A DNA stretch of 64,000 nucleotides from NCBI RefSeq assembly GCF_900157365.1, contig NZ_FUEZ01000004.1, positions 124,001 to 188,000 on the forward strand. Direction: 5' to 3'. Position 1 is the first letter of the stretch; each line of letters opens with the position of its first letter. The stretch is from Mycobacterium numidiamassiliense. Its GTDB lineage: Bacteria > Actinomycetota > Actinomycetes > Mycobacteriales > Mycobacteriaceae. Below the pieces are notes generated by a model. That model did not search any database, was not told the origin of the DNA, and saw only the letters and a program-made list of their open reading frames with translations. Shown in pieces: positions 1 to 9,563 of this stretch. A program made the position numbers and the translations under genes.

Positions 1-30
1 CTTTGGGGGCATCCTTTGAACCTTGCCGCG

Positions 31-918
31 CTAGGCCAAATGCGCACTGTCCTCGTGTAATTCGTCGCGCCGCAAGCTCATTGGGTTGATCGCCGAGACA
101 TCGCCGCCGGCGACCACCGCCCGGGTGATCGGGGTGAGCTCCCGAAATAGCGTCTCGACCTCATCGTCGCTGAGCGGATCGAGCGCCGAGAGGGCCAGCG
201 CGTCCGTTGTCGCTTCGATGTGGTCCTTGAGCTGCTGGCCGGTGCTCGTCAGCGAACCGTCCTCGTTCAGCAGTCCGCGCTCGGCCAGGCGTTGTTCGTG
301 ATGACGCCAGGCCGCGTCGTCGTAATCGCGGGTGCGGGCGATGTAGTCGCGCGGGACCCGACCCGCCGCGGCGTGCAAGACGTTGGATTCTCGGCCCGAG
401 ACGCCGGCGGCGGCCAACAGCGCGACATGTGCGTCGCCGCGCTGCTCGCGCAGCAGCGTCGCGGCATGCCACAGCGCCGCCAGCGGATCGTCCGGCCACG
501 GCAACGCCCGGTTCGCGGCGAACAGCGGACGCCCGTCCAGCGTCGCCTCGCGTGCTGCCTTGCCCGCTAATTCCGCTGCGGCACTGACCTTTTCGTCCGC
601 AGTGAGGCCGTACCGGCGCAGCGCCGCGACCGCGGAGTCTTGCCGGGCGCCTAGCGCGGCGTCGGGTCCGGCGATCTGCCACGCCGACGGCAGCGCCTTG
701 GCGACGCGTTCGGGGGCGAAGTTGTAGAAGATGGCGGTCACGACTTCGGGCGGCACCATGCCGAGCGGCGCCGAGCGGGCCGCGAAGTAGCCCATCCAGA
801 AACCCCGGTAGCCCAGTCCGTCCAGGGCCGCCCGCGCCTCCGGCGCGAAATACGTCACGGCGTGTATCGGCTCAAACCGATCAAAGAAGCGGCGAGCCAG
901 CCCGGATTCCCTGCGCAC
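31..918 (-). CDS. SCO6745-family protein (SalK-like)
   Basis: 295 aa, GTG start at 918; an in-frame stop just upstream (931-933) limits any extension. The N-terminal third carries the conserved aromatic/glycine block of this actinobacterial family (YFAPEA, then GFWMGYFAARSAPLG, then VVTAIFYNFAPERVAKALP), known mainly from SCO6745 and SalK-like sequences. The rest is alanine-rich and helical, with no signal peptide or membrane segment. The biochemical role of the family is not established. It runs leftward, away from the tRNA-Leu and the fhaA operon. Family assignment is from memory of the signature; function is not inferred. Confidence 0.75.
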   Translation of the reverse strand: MRRESGLARRFFDRFEPIHAVTYFAPEARAALDGLGYRGFWMGYFAARSAPLGMVPPEVVTAIFYNFAPERVAKALPSAWQIAGPDAALGARQDSAVAALRRYGLTADEKVSAAAELAGKAAREATLDGRPLFAANRALPWPDDPLAALWHAATLLREQRGDAHVALLAAAGVSGRESNVLHAAAGRVPRDYIARTRDYDDAAWRHHEQRLAERGLLNEDGSLTSTGQQLKDHIEATTDALALSALDPLSDDEVETLFRELTPITRAVVAGGDVSAINPMSLRRDELHEDSAHLA

Positions 919-944
919 GAACGCAGTTAATCATGGACACCTTG

Positions 945-1109
945 CTACACAGGTCCGGGAAGTTCACCCAGGTCGGATAATTCGGCATGTAACCGGGCAA
1001 CGGCGGATTGGTACTCGTCCTCGCCGAGCGTCTTCGCGTAGTAGCGCCCCACGTCGTCGCCCATCGCCACCGAGCCGCGATCGATCGTGACCTTGACTGT
1101 GTCGGCCAT
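945..1109 (-). CDS. Small conserved-looking hypothetical protein, 54 aa
   Basis: ATG at 1109 to TAG at 945-947 gives 54 residues, starting MADTVKVTIDRG and containing GDDVGRYYAKTLGEDEYQ and a helical ending ELSDLGELPGPV. Composition is that of a real acidic soluble protein rather than a GC-rich shadow frame. It ends 26 nt upstream of the SCO6745-family gene on the same strand, so the two may be co-transcribed. The GAGG upstream of the ATG is only about one base away, so the start is uncertain. No function recognised. Confidence 0.6.
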   Translation of the reverse strand: MADTVKVTIDRGSVAMGDDVGRYYAKTLGEDEYQSAVARLHAELSDLGELPGPV

Positions 1110-1202
1110 GCCTCAAGTTCTACCGCCGACCCTGAGGGGCGGGTAGTCGCCCGAACAGCGCCTCGTGGCGGCCACGCATGCGGTTCATCGAACCGCTTTT
1201 GG

Positions 1203-1285
1203 TGGGCGAAGGGGGACTTGAACCCCCACGTCCCGAAGGACACTGGCACCTGAAGCCAGCGCGTCTGCCATTCCGCCACTCGCCC
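1203..1285 (-). tRNA. leuT: tRNA-Leu (CAG)
   Basis: The complement folds as a class II tRNA: acceptor GGGCGAG pairs with TTCGCCC, the anticodon arm CTGGC/GCCAG encloses loop TTCAGGT with anticodon CAG, a long variable arm follows, and the T arm is GGGGGTTCAAGTCCCCC. The CCA end is not encoded. In M. tuberculosis a leucine tRNA sits in the same place upstream of fhaA. Confidence 0.95.
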
Positions 1286-1538
1286 GGGGAAAACAACCGA
1301 TGGACCATATCACTTTAGTGGCCGCTCGCCCCAACCGCTGAGCCGGCCCAAACAACGGCTCGGGCGCCGGGCCGCCGGCTGGAGACCTCTTTGAACTGCG
1401 CGGATTTGATTCTCAGAATTCTCCCGGTGACGCCGCATCGCGGTATCCCGATACCATGCTGGGGTGATACGACACGCCGGCAAGCCCTTTGCCTTGCGCC
1501 GGCGATATACGGCGACAAGTGCGGGTGAGCGCTGACGC

Positions 1539-3245
1539 ATGGGTAGCCAAAAAGGGCTGGCTGCGCGCATCGAACGCAAGCTCGAAGTAACCGTCGGCGA
1601 CGCGTTTGCCCGACTATTCGGGGGATCGATCGTCCCCCAAGAGGTTGAAGCCCTATTGCGTCGGGAAGCCGAAGACGGTGTGCGGCCGCTGCAGGGAAAT
1701 CGCCTTTTGGCGCCCAATGAATACATCATTACCCTCGGTGTGCACGACTTTGCGAAGGTAGGCGCCGATTCTGAGGTCTCGTCAGGCGCTTTCGCGCGGC
1801 ACGTGGCTGACTATATCGATGAACAGGGGTGGCAAACGTATGGTGATGTGGTCGTCAGGTTCGAGCAGCTGCCGAACCTGCACACCGGCCAGTTCCGCGC
1901 CCGCGGGGCTGTCAACCCCGATGTCGAGCCCCGCCCGACGCTCGGCGATCTCGCCCGGCGACAATCAAATCAGGCGTTCAGCGCAGAACCAGGAGTACCA
2001 CCAATGAGTGACAACCCGAGCTATCGCGGCGGTCCGGGGCAGGGGCGGCCGGGCGACGAGTACCCCGAGGACCGCTATGCGCGTCCACAAGACGACCGCG
2101 GTGGTCAGGACCCACAGGGCGGGCCGGAGGCACGCGGCGGATACCCGCCGGAGCAGGGCGGCTACCCACCCCAGGGCGGATATCCACCGCCTCGCCATCC
2201 CGAACAGGGTGGCTACCCCGAGCAGGGTGGCTACCCCGACCAGCGCGGCGGCTACCCCGAGCAGGGTGGCTACCCACCCCAGGGCGGATATCCCGAGCAG
2301 GGTGGCTACCCGCCCCCGGGCGGGTATCAGGCTCCCGGCGGCTACCCGCCTCCCGGTGGATACCAAGATCAGGGCCGCGGCTACCCCGACCAGCCGCAGG
2401 GCGGCTACCCGCCGTCGTATGAACAGCGTCCCCCCGCTGCCGGCGGCTACGGGGCCCAAGGCTACGACCAGGGCTACCGCCCGGGCGGCGGCTACGGCCC
2501 GCCCGGCGCCGGTCAACCTGGCGGCGGTCAGCCCGGCGGCGGTCAGCCCGGTTACGGCGGCTATGGCGAATACGGTCGCGGGCCCGCTCGTCAGGAGGAG
2601 GGCTACGCGCCCCCGCCGGCGACCGAACAGGCTCGACCGGCATACCCCGAGCAGGGTGCCGGGTATGAGCCGGGCGGCGGCTACGACCAGGGCTACCAGC
2701 AAGGCGGCCAGGGATACGGCCAGCAGGATTATGGCCAGTCGGGCGACTACACCCAGTACGCCGAGAGCGTTCCGGGCGGCTACCCCCCGCAAGGCGGCGG
2801 CTACCCCGAGACCGCACACCGCGACTACGAATACGGTCAGGCCGGCGACTACGCCGGGTCCGCCGAGTACGGCCAGCAGCCCGAGTACGGCCAGCAAGCT
2901 GATTACGGCCAGCAAGCGGGCGGAGGGTACGGCGGCTACAGCGGGTACGGATCCGCCGGCGCCAACGTCACCCTGCAGCTCGACGACGGCAGCGGCCGGA
3001 CCTACCAGTTGCGCGAAGGTTCCAACATCGTGGGTCGCGGACAGGACGCCCAGTTCCGGCTGCCCGACACCGGCGTCTCCCGCCGTCACCTGGAGATCCG
3101 CTGGGACGGCCAGGTCGCGCTGCTCTCGGACCTCAACTCCACCAACGGCACAACCGTCAACAATGCGCCGATACAGGAGTGGCAGTTGGCCGACGGCGAC
3201 GTCATCCGTCTGGGCCACTCAGAGATCATCGTTCGGATTCACTGA
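1539..3245 (+). CDS. fhaA: FHA-domain protein FhaA
   Basis: 568 aa (M. tuberculosis FhaA is about 527). Residues 1-130 are the DUF3662 domain. Residues about 150-470 are a low-complexity Gly/Tyr/Pro/Gln linker built on [12 protein letters not shown] repeats. The last 90 residues are an FHA domain with the phosphothreonine-binding signatures GR, SRRH and NSTNGT. FhaA is a cytoplasmic phosphoprotein adaptor that binds the phosphorylated pseudokinase domain of the MviN/MurJ flippase, encoded here at 38543-42163, and so links PknB signalling to peptidoglycan precursor export. It is the first gene of the kinase operon; ATG at 1539. The linker looks expanded relative to M. tuberculosis. Confidence 0.97.
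   Translation: MGSQKGLAARIERKLEVTVGDAFARLFGGSIVPQEVEALLRREAEDGVRPLQGNRLLAPNEYIITLGVHDFAKVGADSEVSSGAFARHVADYIDEQGWQTYGDVVVRFEQLPNLHTGQFRARGAVNPDVEPRPTLGDLARRQSNQAFSAEPGVPPMSDNPSYRGGPGQGRPGDEYPEDRYARPQDDRGGQDPQGGPEARGGYPPEQGGYPPQGGYPPPRHPEQGGYPEQGGYPDQRGGYPEQGGYPPQGGYPEQGGYPPPGGYQAPGGYPPPGGYQDQGRGYPDQPQGGYPPSYEQRPPAAGGYGAQGYDQGYRPGGGYGPPGAGQPGGGQPGGGQPGYGGYGEYGRGPARQEEGYAPPPATEQARPAYPEQGAGYEPGGGYDQGYQQGGQGYGQQDYGQSGDYTQYAESVPGGYPPQGGGYPETAHRDYEYGQAGDYAGSAEYGQQPEYGQQADYGQQAGGGYGGYSGYGSAGANVTLQLDDGSGRTYQLREGSNIVGRGQDAQFRLPDTGVSRRHLEIRWDGQVALLSDLNSTNGTTVNNAPIQEWQLADGDVIRLGHSEIIVRIH
2110..2935 (+). repeat. In-frame GGYPxQ-type repeats of FhaA linker
   Basis: The DNA repeats a roughly 18-24 bp unit encoding [18 protein letters not shown] and later EYGQQ variants. 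Repeats are degenerate at wobble positions but stay in the fhaA frame, so they code for a disordered linker and are not a CRISPR or a noncoding satellite. Tandem DNA similarity makes this a likely length-polymorphic tract. Confidence 0.85.
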
Positions 3246-3369
3246 CCGCACCGGGCTCAAAGCTGCCGTGCTTCGCCCCGCGTCGACCGCCGTCCAAGTA
3301 TCGTGACGTTGCTGATGTGCTCGGAGTCACGGGCTAACGGGTGCGATGCCAGGACGGAAAGGACGCCAG

Positions 3370-3837
3370 ATGCAGGGACTAGTACTGCAACTGACGCGCG
3401 CCGGATTTTTAATGCTGTTGTGGGTATTCATCTGGTCTGTCCTGCGGATCTTGAAAACTGACATCTACGCACCTACCGGTGCTGTCATGGTGCGCCGCGG
3501 TTTGGCGTTGCGCGGGACGCTGCTGCCGTCGCGTCAGCGCGGCCAAGCCGCGCGCTACCTGGTAGTCACCGAGGGGGCGCTTGCAGGGGCGCGCATCACC
3601 ATGAGCGGACAGCCGGTGTTGATCGGTCGCGCCGACGACTCAACCCTGGTGTTGACAGACGACTACGCCTCGACGCGGCACGCCCGGCTATCTCAGCGCG
3701 GCTCGGAATGGTACGTCGAGGATCTAGGATCGACCAACGGCACTTACCTTGACAGGGCGAAGGTGACGACTGCGGTACGAGTTCCAATCGGAACGCCGGT
3801 TCGGATCGGCAAGACGGCAATCGAGTTGCGCCCGTGA
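3370..3837 (+). CDS. fhaB: Membrane-anchored FHA protein FhaB (FipA)
   Basis: 155 aa. One N-terminal membrane segment (residues about 9-27) is followed by an FHA domain with GRADDSTLVL, STRHARLS and GSTNGTYLD. FhaB binds PknA/PknB-phosphorylated partners and has been linked to FtsZ-FtsQ complexes during division. I chose ATG at 3370 (MQGLVLQL) because AAAGGA lies upstream at a suitable distance and the length equals the M. tuberculosis protein; an ATG at 3346 would add eight unconserved residues. Its stop overlaps the pstP start by 4 nt, implying translational coupling. Confidence 0.95.
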   Translation: MQGLVLQLTRAGFLMLLWVFIWSVLRILKTDIYAPTGAVMVRRGLALRGTLLPSRQRGQAARYLVVTEGALAGARITMSGQPVLIGRADDSTLVLTDDYASTRHARLSQRGSEWYVEDLGSTNGTYLDRAKVTTAVRVPIGTPVRIGKTAIELRP

Positions 3838-5354
3838 GCCTGGTCCTGCGATACGCCGCCCGTAGCGATCGCGGCCTGGTACGCGCTAACAACGAAGACT
3901 CGGTGTACGCCGGTGCACGGTTGCTCGCGCTCGCCGACGGCATGGGCGGCCACGCCGCCGGTGAGGTCGCCTCTCAGCTGGTGATCGCCGCGCTGGCTCA
4001 TCTCGACGACGACGAGCCCGGTGGCGATCTGCTCGCCAAGCTCGATACCGCCGTCCGCTCCGGCAACGCCGCCATCGCCGCCCAGGTCGAGATGGAACCC
4101 GACCTCGAAGGTATGGGCACCACTCTGACCGCGATTCTGTTCGCGGGCAACCGACTTGGGCTCGTCCACATCGGTGACTCACGCGGATACATGCTGCGCG
4201 ACGGCGAACTCACCCAGATCACCAAGGACGACACCTTCGTCCAAACCCTGGTCGACGAAGGGCGGATCACGCGGGAAGAGGCCCATAGCCACCCTCAGCG
4301 ATCGTTGATCATGCGGGCGCTGACCGGCCACGAGGTCGAGCCCACGTTGACGATGCGTGAAGCGCGCGCCGGCGACCGGTACCTCCTGTGCTCGGACGGA
4401 CTGTCCGACCCGGTCAGCGACGAAACCATCCACGAGGCGCTGCAAATCCCGGATGTCGCCGAAAGTGCTTACCGCCTTATCGAATTGGCGCTGCGCGGCG
4501 GTGGGCCGGATAACGTGACGGTGGTGGTGGCCGACGTGGTCGACTACGACTACGGCCAGACTCAGCCGATTCTCGCCGGCGCGGTATCCGGTGACGACGA
4601 TCAGCTCACCACTCTGCCCAACACCTCCGCCGGCCGGGCCTCTGCGATCGGCCCCCGCAAGGGCGAAACCGCCAAACCTGTTGCGCTACAAGAGGAAGCG
4701 GCTCAACGGCCGCGGTGGCCGCGCCGGCGGATGATTATCGTCAGCACGCTGGCCATCCTGCTGGTGCTCACGGGCCTGGCCATCGGGCGAGCCATCATCC
4801 GCAGCAACTACTACGTCGCCGATTACAACGGCATGGTGTCGATCGTCCGCGGAATTCAGGGATCGCTGCTGGGCATGTCCCTGCACGAGCCGTATCTGGT
4901 GGGCTGCCTCAACGCCCGCAACGAGTTATCCCTGATCAGCTACAGCCAATACGGCAGTCACCTCGATTGCCGAGTGATGCAACTGCAGGATCTGCGCCCT
5001 GCCGAGCGCGCGCAGGTTCAGGCCGGCCTTCCGGCCGGAACCCTGGATGACGCGGAAGCGCAGTTGCGGGAATTGTCCGCCAACTCCCTACTGCCGCCGT
5101 GTCCGCCGCCGCGCGCCACTTCGCCGCCGGGATCGCCCGCCCCGATGACCAGCGCAACAGCACCGCCAAGCGTCCCGGGACCCCCGCCCTCATCCAGCGG
5201 CCAACCCAGCAGCTCGATTCCCGCTAGCCCTCCCGTCAGCACCACCCCAGCAGCGCCCGCGACCACGCCGCCCACCGCTACTACCTCTCAGACGGTGACT
5301 GCGCTCCCTCCACCGCCACCTCAGCCGGGCATCGACTGCCGGGCGGTGGCATGA
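3834..5354 (+). CDS. pstP: PP2C-family Ser/Thr phosphatase PstP
   Basis: 506 aa, GTG start overlapping the fhaB stop. Residues 1-235 are the PP2C catalytic domain with the metal-binding ADGMGGHAAGE motif, GMGTTLTAIL, HIGDSRGY, LLCSDGLSD and GPDNVTVVVAD. A membrane span follows at about 300-322, then an extracellular domain and a Pro/Ser/Thr-rich tail ending PPPPPQPGIDCRA. PstP reverses phosphorylation by PknA and PknB, encoded in the same operon. Stop overlaps the rodA start by 4 nt. Confidence 0.97.
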   Translation: MSLVLRYAARSDRGLVRANNEDSVYAGARLLALADGMGGHAAGEVASQLVIAALAHLDDDEPGGDLLAKLDTAVRSGNAAIAAQVEMEPDLEGMGTTLTAILFAGNRLGLVHIGDSRGYMLRDGELTQITKDDTFVQTLVDEGRITREEAHSHPQRSLIMRALTGHEVEPTLTMREARAGDRYLLCSDGLSDPVSDETIHEALQIPDVAESAYRLIELALRGGGPDNVTVVVADVVDYDYGQTQPILAGAVSGDDDQLTTLPNTSAGRASAIGPRKGETAKPVALQEEAAQRPRWPRRRMIIVSTLAILLVLTGLAIGRAIIRSNYYVADYNGMVSIVRGIQGSLLGMSLHEPYLVGCLNARNELSLISYSQYGSHLDCRVMQLQDLRPAERAQVQAGLPAGTLDDAEAQLRELSANSLLPPCPPPRATSPPGSPAPMTSATAPPSVPGPPPSSSGQPSSSIPASPPVSTTPAAPATTPPTATTSQTVTALPPPPPQPGIDCRAVA

Positions 5355-6760
5355 CCACACAAATCCAGCCACCGGTCGCGGTCACGCCTCCGCTGCCCAC
5401 CCGTCGCAATGCCGAGCTGGCGCTGTTGGGCTTTGCCGCGCTGATCACCGTCGCCGCGTTGCTCATCGTCGAGGCCAACCAGGAGCGCGGCCTGCGCTGG
5501 GACCTGACCGCCTACGGGCTGATCTTCCTGCTTGTGTTCGGTAGCGCGCATCTGGCGATTAGGCGCTTCGCGCCCTACACCGACCCACTCCTGTTGCCAA
5601 TTGTGGCCCTGCTCAACGGACTTGGCTTGGTGATGATCCACCGCCTCGACCTGGTGAACAACGAACTGAGCGGACGCCATCACCCCAGCGCATCCCAGCA
5701 GATGCTGTGGACCGTGGTCGGCGTCGCCGCGTTCGCGCTCGTGGTCACCTTTCTCAAGGACCACCGACAACTCGGCCGATACAGCTACATCTACGGAATT
5801 GCGGGGCTGATTTTCCTGGCGATCCCCGCGTTGCTGCCAGCGTCGCTGTCCGAGCAAAACGGCGCCAAGATCTGGATTCGGTTCCCGGCCTTCTCGATTC
5901 AGCCCGCAGAGTTCTCCAAGATTCTGTTGCTGATCTTCTTCTCGGCGGTGCTGGTCGCCAAGCGCGGCCTGTTCACCAGCGCCGGTCAGCATCTGATGGG
6001 CATGACGCTGCCCCGCCCGCGCGACCTCGCGCCGCTGCTGGCGGCGTGGGTGATCTCGGTGGGCGTGATGGTCTTCGAGAAAGACCTCGGCACCTCGCTG
6101 CTGCTCTACGCATCGTTCCTGGTTGTGGTTTACCTTGCCACACAACGCTTTAGCTGGGTTGTCATGGGATTGGTGTTGTTCGCCGCGGGAAGCGTTGTCG
6201 CGTATTTCATTTTCGAGCATGTCCGCGTTCGCGTAGCGATGTGGTGGGACCCATTCTCCGACCCCGACGGCCACGGCTATCAAATCATCCAGTCGCTGTT
6301 CAGTTTCGCCACAGGCGGGATCTTCGGCACCGGGCTGGGCAACGGTCAGCCCGACACGGTGCCGGCCGCGTCGACCGACTTCATCATCGCCGCGTTCGGT
6401 GAAGAGCTCGGATTGGTCGGGCTGGCAAGCATTTTGATGCTCTACACGATTGTCATCGTGCGCGGGTTGCGCACGGCGATCGCCACGCGCGACAGCTTCG
6501 GCAAGCTGCTGGCGGCGGGTCTGGCATCGACGCTGGCCATCCAGCTGTTCATCGTCGTCGGCGGGGTAACCCAGCTTATTCCGCTGACCGGGCTGACCAC
6601 ACCGTGGATGTCCTACGGCGGCTCCTCGCTGCTGGCCAACTATGTGCTACTGGCGATCCTGGTCCGCATCTCGCACAGCGCCCGGCGCCCCCTGCGAACC
6701 CGCGCCAAGAATGCGGCGCCGATCGCGGCGTCGAACACCGAGGTGATTGAGCGGGTATGA
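5351..6760 (+). CDS. rodA: Peptidoglycan polymerase RodA (SEDS/FtsW family)
   Basis: 469 aa polytopic membrane protein with about twelve hydrophobic segments. SEDS signatures are visible: KIWIRFPAFSIQPAEFSKI and, near the end, LIPLTGLTTPWMSYGGSSLLAN. SEDS proteins polymerise glycan strands from lipid II and pair with a class B penicillin-binding protein, here the next gene pbpA. Overlaps pstP and pbpA by 4 nt at each end. The location in the kinase operon marks it as the elongation-type enzyme rather than the division FtsW. Confidence 0.97.
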   Translation: MTTQIQPPVAVTPPLPTRRNAELALLGFAALITVAALLIVEANQERGLRWDLTAYGLIFLLVFGSAHLAIRRFAPYTDPLLLPIVALLNGLGLVMIHRLDLVNNELSGRHHPSASQQMLWTVVGVAAFALVVTFLKDHRQLGRYSYIYGIAGLIFLAIPALLPASLSEQNGAKIWIRFPAFSIQPAEFSKILLLIFFSAVLVAKRGLFTSAGQHLMGMTLPRPRDLAPLLAAWVISVGVMVFEKDLGTSLLLYASFLVVVYLATQRFSWVVMGLVLFAAGSVVAYFIFEHVRVRVAMWWDPFSDPDGHGYQIIQSLFSFATGGIFGTGLGNGQPDTVPAASTDFIIAAFGEELGLVGLASILMLYTIVIVRGLRTAIATRDSFGKLLAAGLASTLAIQLFIVVGGVTQLIPLTGLTTPWMSYGGSSLLANYVLLAILVRISHSARRPLRTRAKNAAPIAASNTEVIERV

Positions 6761-8235
6761 ACACCTCTCTGCGCCGGATCTCCGTGACCGTGATGGCGTT
6801 GATCGTGCTGTTGTTGCTCAACGCCACTATGACTCAGGTCTTCGCGGCCGACAGCCTGCGTTCCGACCCGCGCAATCAGCGGGTCCTACTCGACGAGTAC
6901 TCGCGGCAACGCGGACAGATCATCGCTGGCGGGCAACTGCTGGCCTATTCCGTCGCCACCGACAGCCGCTTTCGGTTCCTGCGCGTCTACCCCAATCCCG
7001 CCGTGTACGCGCCGATCACCGGCTTCTACTCGCTGAGCTATTCCAGTTCGGGTCTCGAGCGGGCCGAGGATCCGCTGCTGAACGGCTCCGATGAGCGGCT
7101 GTTCGGGCGCAGATTGGCCGACTTCTTCACCGGTCGCGATCCGCGCGGCGGCAATGTCGACACCACGATCAACCCGCGCGTTCAGCAGGCCGGCTGGGAC
7201 GCGATGCAGCAGGGCTGTGGCGGGCCGCCCTGCAAGGGCGCCGTCGTCGCCCTCGAGCCGTCCACCGGCAAGATTCTGGCCATGGTGTCCTCGCCGTCGT
7301 ATGACCCCAACTTGCTGGCCTCACACGATCCTGAGGTGCGGGCGCAGGCATGGCAGCGGCTTCGCGACGACCCCAACAACCCCCTTGTCAATCGCGCGAT
7401 TTCGGAGACCTACCCGCCCGGGTCGACGTTCAAGGTGATCACGACGGCGGCGGCGCTGCAGGCCGGCGCCACCGACAGCGAGCAGTTGACCGCGGCGGCG
7501 ACGATTCCGCTGCCCGGCAGCACGGCCACGCTGGAAAACTACGGTGGCACTCCGTGCGGCAGCGAACCGACGGTGGCCCTGAGCAAGGCGTTCGCCCTGT
7601 CGTGTAACACCGCGTTCGTCCAGTTGGGCCTGCTCACCGGCGCCGAAGCGCTGCGCAGCATGGCCCATTCGTTCGGCCTGGACAGCAATCCGAGTGTCAT
7701 TCCGCTGCAGGTCGCAGAGTCGACGGTCGGGATCATCCCGGACGCCGCCGCACTGGGTATGTCGAGCATCGGCCAGAAGGACGTCGCCCTGACGCCGCTG
7801 GAGAACGCGGAGATCGCAGCTACCATCGCGAACGGCGGCGTGACGATGCAGCCCTACCTGATCGACAGCCTCAAGGGACCAGACCTCGCCGTCATCAGTA
7901 CGACCGCGCCCTACCAGCAGCGCCGCGCGGTCCAGCCGCAGGTCGCCGCTAAGCTGACAGAGCTGATGATCGGCGCCGAGAAGGACGCACAGCAGAAAGG
8001 GGCCATTCCCGGCGTGCAGATCGCATCCAAGACCGGTACTGCAGAGCATGGCACCGACCCGCGCAACACACCGCCGCACGCGTGGTACATCGCGTTCGCG
8101 CCGGCCCAAGCGCCGAAGGTTGCCGTGGCGGTGTTAGTGGAGAACGGCGCCGACCGGCTGTCGGCGACGGGTGGTGCGCTCGCCGCGCCCATCGGACGGG
8201 CCGTCATCGAGGCCGCGCTACAGGGGGGCCCATGA
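6757..8235 (+). CDS. pbpA: Class B penicillin-binding protein PbpA
   Basis: 492 aa with an N-terminal membrane anchor (residues about 9-30) and an extracytoplasmic transpeptidase domain. Active-site motifs are PGSTFK (nucleophile about Ser223), SCNTAF (SxN-type) and SKTGTAEHG (KTG). It cross-links peptidoglycan together with RodA. M. tuberculosis PbpA is about the same length. Start ATG overlaps the rodA stop and its own TGA overlaps the pknA start, so the chain of coupled genes continues. Confidence 0.97.
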   Translation: MNTSLRRISVTVMALIVLLLLNATMTQVFAADSLRSDPRNQRVLLDEYSRQRGQIIAGGQLLAYSVATDSRFRFLRVYPNPAVYAPITGFYSLSYSSSGLERAEDPLLNGSDERLFGRRLADFFTGRDPRGGNVDTTINPRVQQAGWDAMQQGCGGPPCKGAVVALEPSTGKILAMVSSPSYDPNLLASHDPEVRAQAWQRLRDDPNNPLVNRAISETYPPGSTFKVITTAAALQAGATDSEQLTAAATIPLPGSTATLENYGGTPCGSEPTVALSKAFALSCNTAFVQLGLLTGAEALRSMAHSFGLDSNPSVIPLQVAESTVGIIPDAAALGMSSIGQKDVALTPLENAEIAATIANGGVTMQPYLIDSLKGPDLAVISTTAPYQQRRAVQPQVAAKLTELMIGAEKDAQQKGAIPGVQIASKTGTAEHGTDPRNTPPHAWYIAFAPAQAPKVAVAVLVENGADRLSATGGALAAPIGRAVIEAALQGGP

Positions 8236-9563
8236 GCCCGCGCGTTGGGGTGACACTGTCTGGCCGGTACCGGTTGCAGCGCCTGATCGCCACCGGTGGC
8301 ATGGGTCAGGTGTGGGAGGCCGTGGACAGCCGGCTGGGCCGCCGGGTCGCGGTCAAAGTCCTCAAAGCGGAGTTCTCCCAGGACCCGGAGTTCATTGAGC
8401 GGTTCCGCGCCGAGGCGCGCACCACCGCGATGCTCAACCATCCCGGGATCGCCGCCGTGCACGACTACGGCGAAAGTCAGATGGACGGCGAAGGCCGCAC
8501 CGCCTACCTGGTGATGGAGCTGGTCAACGGGGAGCCGCTGAATTCGGTGCTCAAACGCACCGGCCGGCTGTCGCTGCGGCATGCGCTGGACATGCTCGAG
8601 CAGACGGGTCGTGCCCTGCAGATCGCCCACGCCGCCGGGCTGGTGCACCGCGACGTCAAACCGGGCAACATCCTGATCACCCCCACCGGGCAGGTGAAGA
8701 TCACCGACTTCGGTATCGCCAAGGCCGTCGACGCCGCGCCGGTGACCCAGACCGGCATGGTGATGGGCACCGCCCAATACATCGCGCCAGAGCAGGCCCT
8801 TGGCCACGACGCAACCCCGGCCAGCGATGTCTACTCGCTGGGTGTTGTTGGCTACGAAGTGGTTTCGGGCAAGCGGCCGTTCACCGGGGACGGCGCGCTG
8901 ACGGTCGCGATGAAGCACATCAAGGAACCCCCACCGCCGCTGCCGCCCGAGCTGCCGCCCAACGTGCGAGAACTCATCGAGATCACCCTGGTGAAGAACC
9001 CCGGCATGCGCTATCGCAGCGGGGGTCCGTTCGCCGACGCCGTTGCCGCGGTGCGGGCCGGCCGTCGGCCCCCGCGGCCCAGCACGACGCCGCCCCCCGG
9101 ACGGGCCTCGCCGGCGGCTATCCCGTCGAGCCCACAGGCCAGGCCCGTCGCCACCAGCGGCGGCCGCACACCACCGCCCCGCCGGTCCCAGCCGTCGACG
9201 GGTAGTCGTCGCCAACAGCCGGCCCGTCGCACATTCTCGTCGGGCCAGCGCGCGTTGCTGTGGGCCGCGGGGGTCCTTGGCGCGCTCGCGATCATCATCG
9301 CGGTGCTCATCGTCATCAACTCCCGCGGGGACAATCAGCAACAGAGCCCGCCCCCGACGGTCACCGACACCGGGACCCCGCCGGCGAGCGCACCGCCGCC
9401 GGCCTCCAAGACGCCCAACGGATCGGCTCCGGGCCTGCGGCTTGATTGGACGGATGGCCCGGCGATAGGTAATTCTGGTGTCAAGAGCAGGCCGCCCGGA
9501 ATGAGCTGGGTTCACCCCTTGATGCCCACCTTCTCAGCGGCCGGACCTGAGATAGCGCAATGA
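8232..9563 (+). CDS. pknA: Ser/Thr protein kinase PknA
   Basis: 443 aa. Start ATG at 8232 chosen: it overlaps the pbpA stop (ATGA) and gives the conserved MSPRVGVTL start; longer frames run into pbpA. The kinase domain (about 13-275) shows the glycine loop ATGGMGQV, catalytic Lys42, [11 protein letters not shown] and APEQ motifs. A Pro-rich juxtamembrane region, one membrane span (about 340-362, [16 protein letters not shown]) and a short external tail without PASTA repeats follow. PknA regulates growth and division and can activate PknB. Confidence 0.97.
   Translation: MSPRVGVTLSGRYRLQRLIATGGMGQVWEAVDSRLGRRVAVKVLKAEFSQDPEFIERFRAEARTTAMLNHPGIAAVHDYGESQMDGEGRTAYLVMELVNGEPLNSVLKRTGRLSLRHALDMLEQTGRALQIAHAAGLVHRDVKPGNILITPTGQVKITDFGIAKAVDAAPVTQTGMVMGTAQYIAPEQALGHDATPASDVYSLGVVGYEVVSGKRPFTGDGALTVAMKHIKEPPPPLPPELPPNVRELIEITLVKNPGMRYRSGGPFADAVAAVRAGRRPPRPSTTPPPGRASPAAIPSSPQARPVATSGGRTPPPRRSQPSTGSRRQQPARRTFSSGQRALLWAAGVLGALAIIIAVLIVINSRGDNQQQSPPPTVTDTGTPPASAPPPASKTPNGSAPGLRLDWTDGPAIGNSGVKSRPPGMSWVHPLMPTFSAAGPEIAQ

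Noticed and set aside
881..1279. Open frame of 132 codons across tRNA-Leu
   Set aside because: It runs through the tRNA gene and the 54-aa gene in another frame; no protein-like features.
2110..2935. CRISPR-like repeats
   Set aside because: The repeats are contiguous, degenerate at wobble positions and in frame in fhaA; there are no unique spacers or cas genes.
1965..3218. Long open frame of 417 codons antisense to fhaA
   Set aside because: It mirrors the repetitive GC-rich fhaA linker; its product is low-complexity Ala/Val/Leu/Arg with no recognisable domain, and the sense gene is certain.
7911..9515. Long open frame of 534 codons antisense to pbpA/pknA
   Set aside because: Arg/His/Gly-rich shadow frame of two certain genes; no domain.
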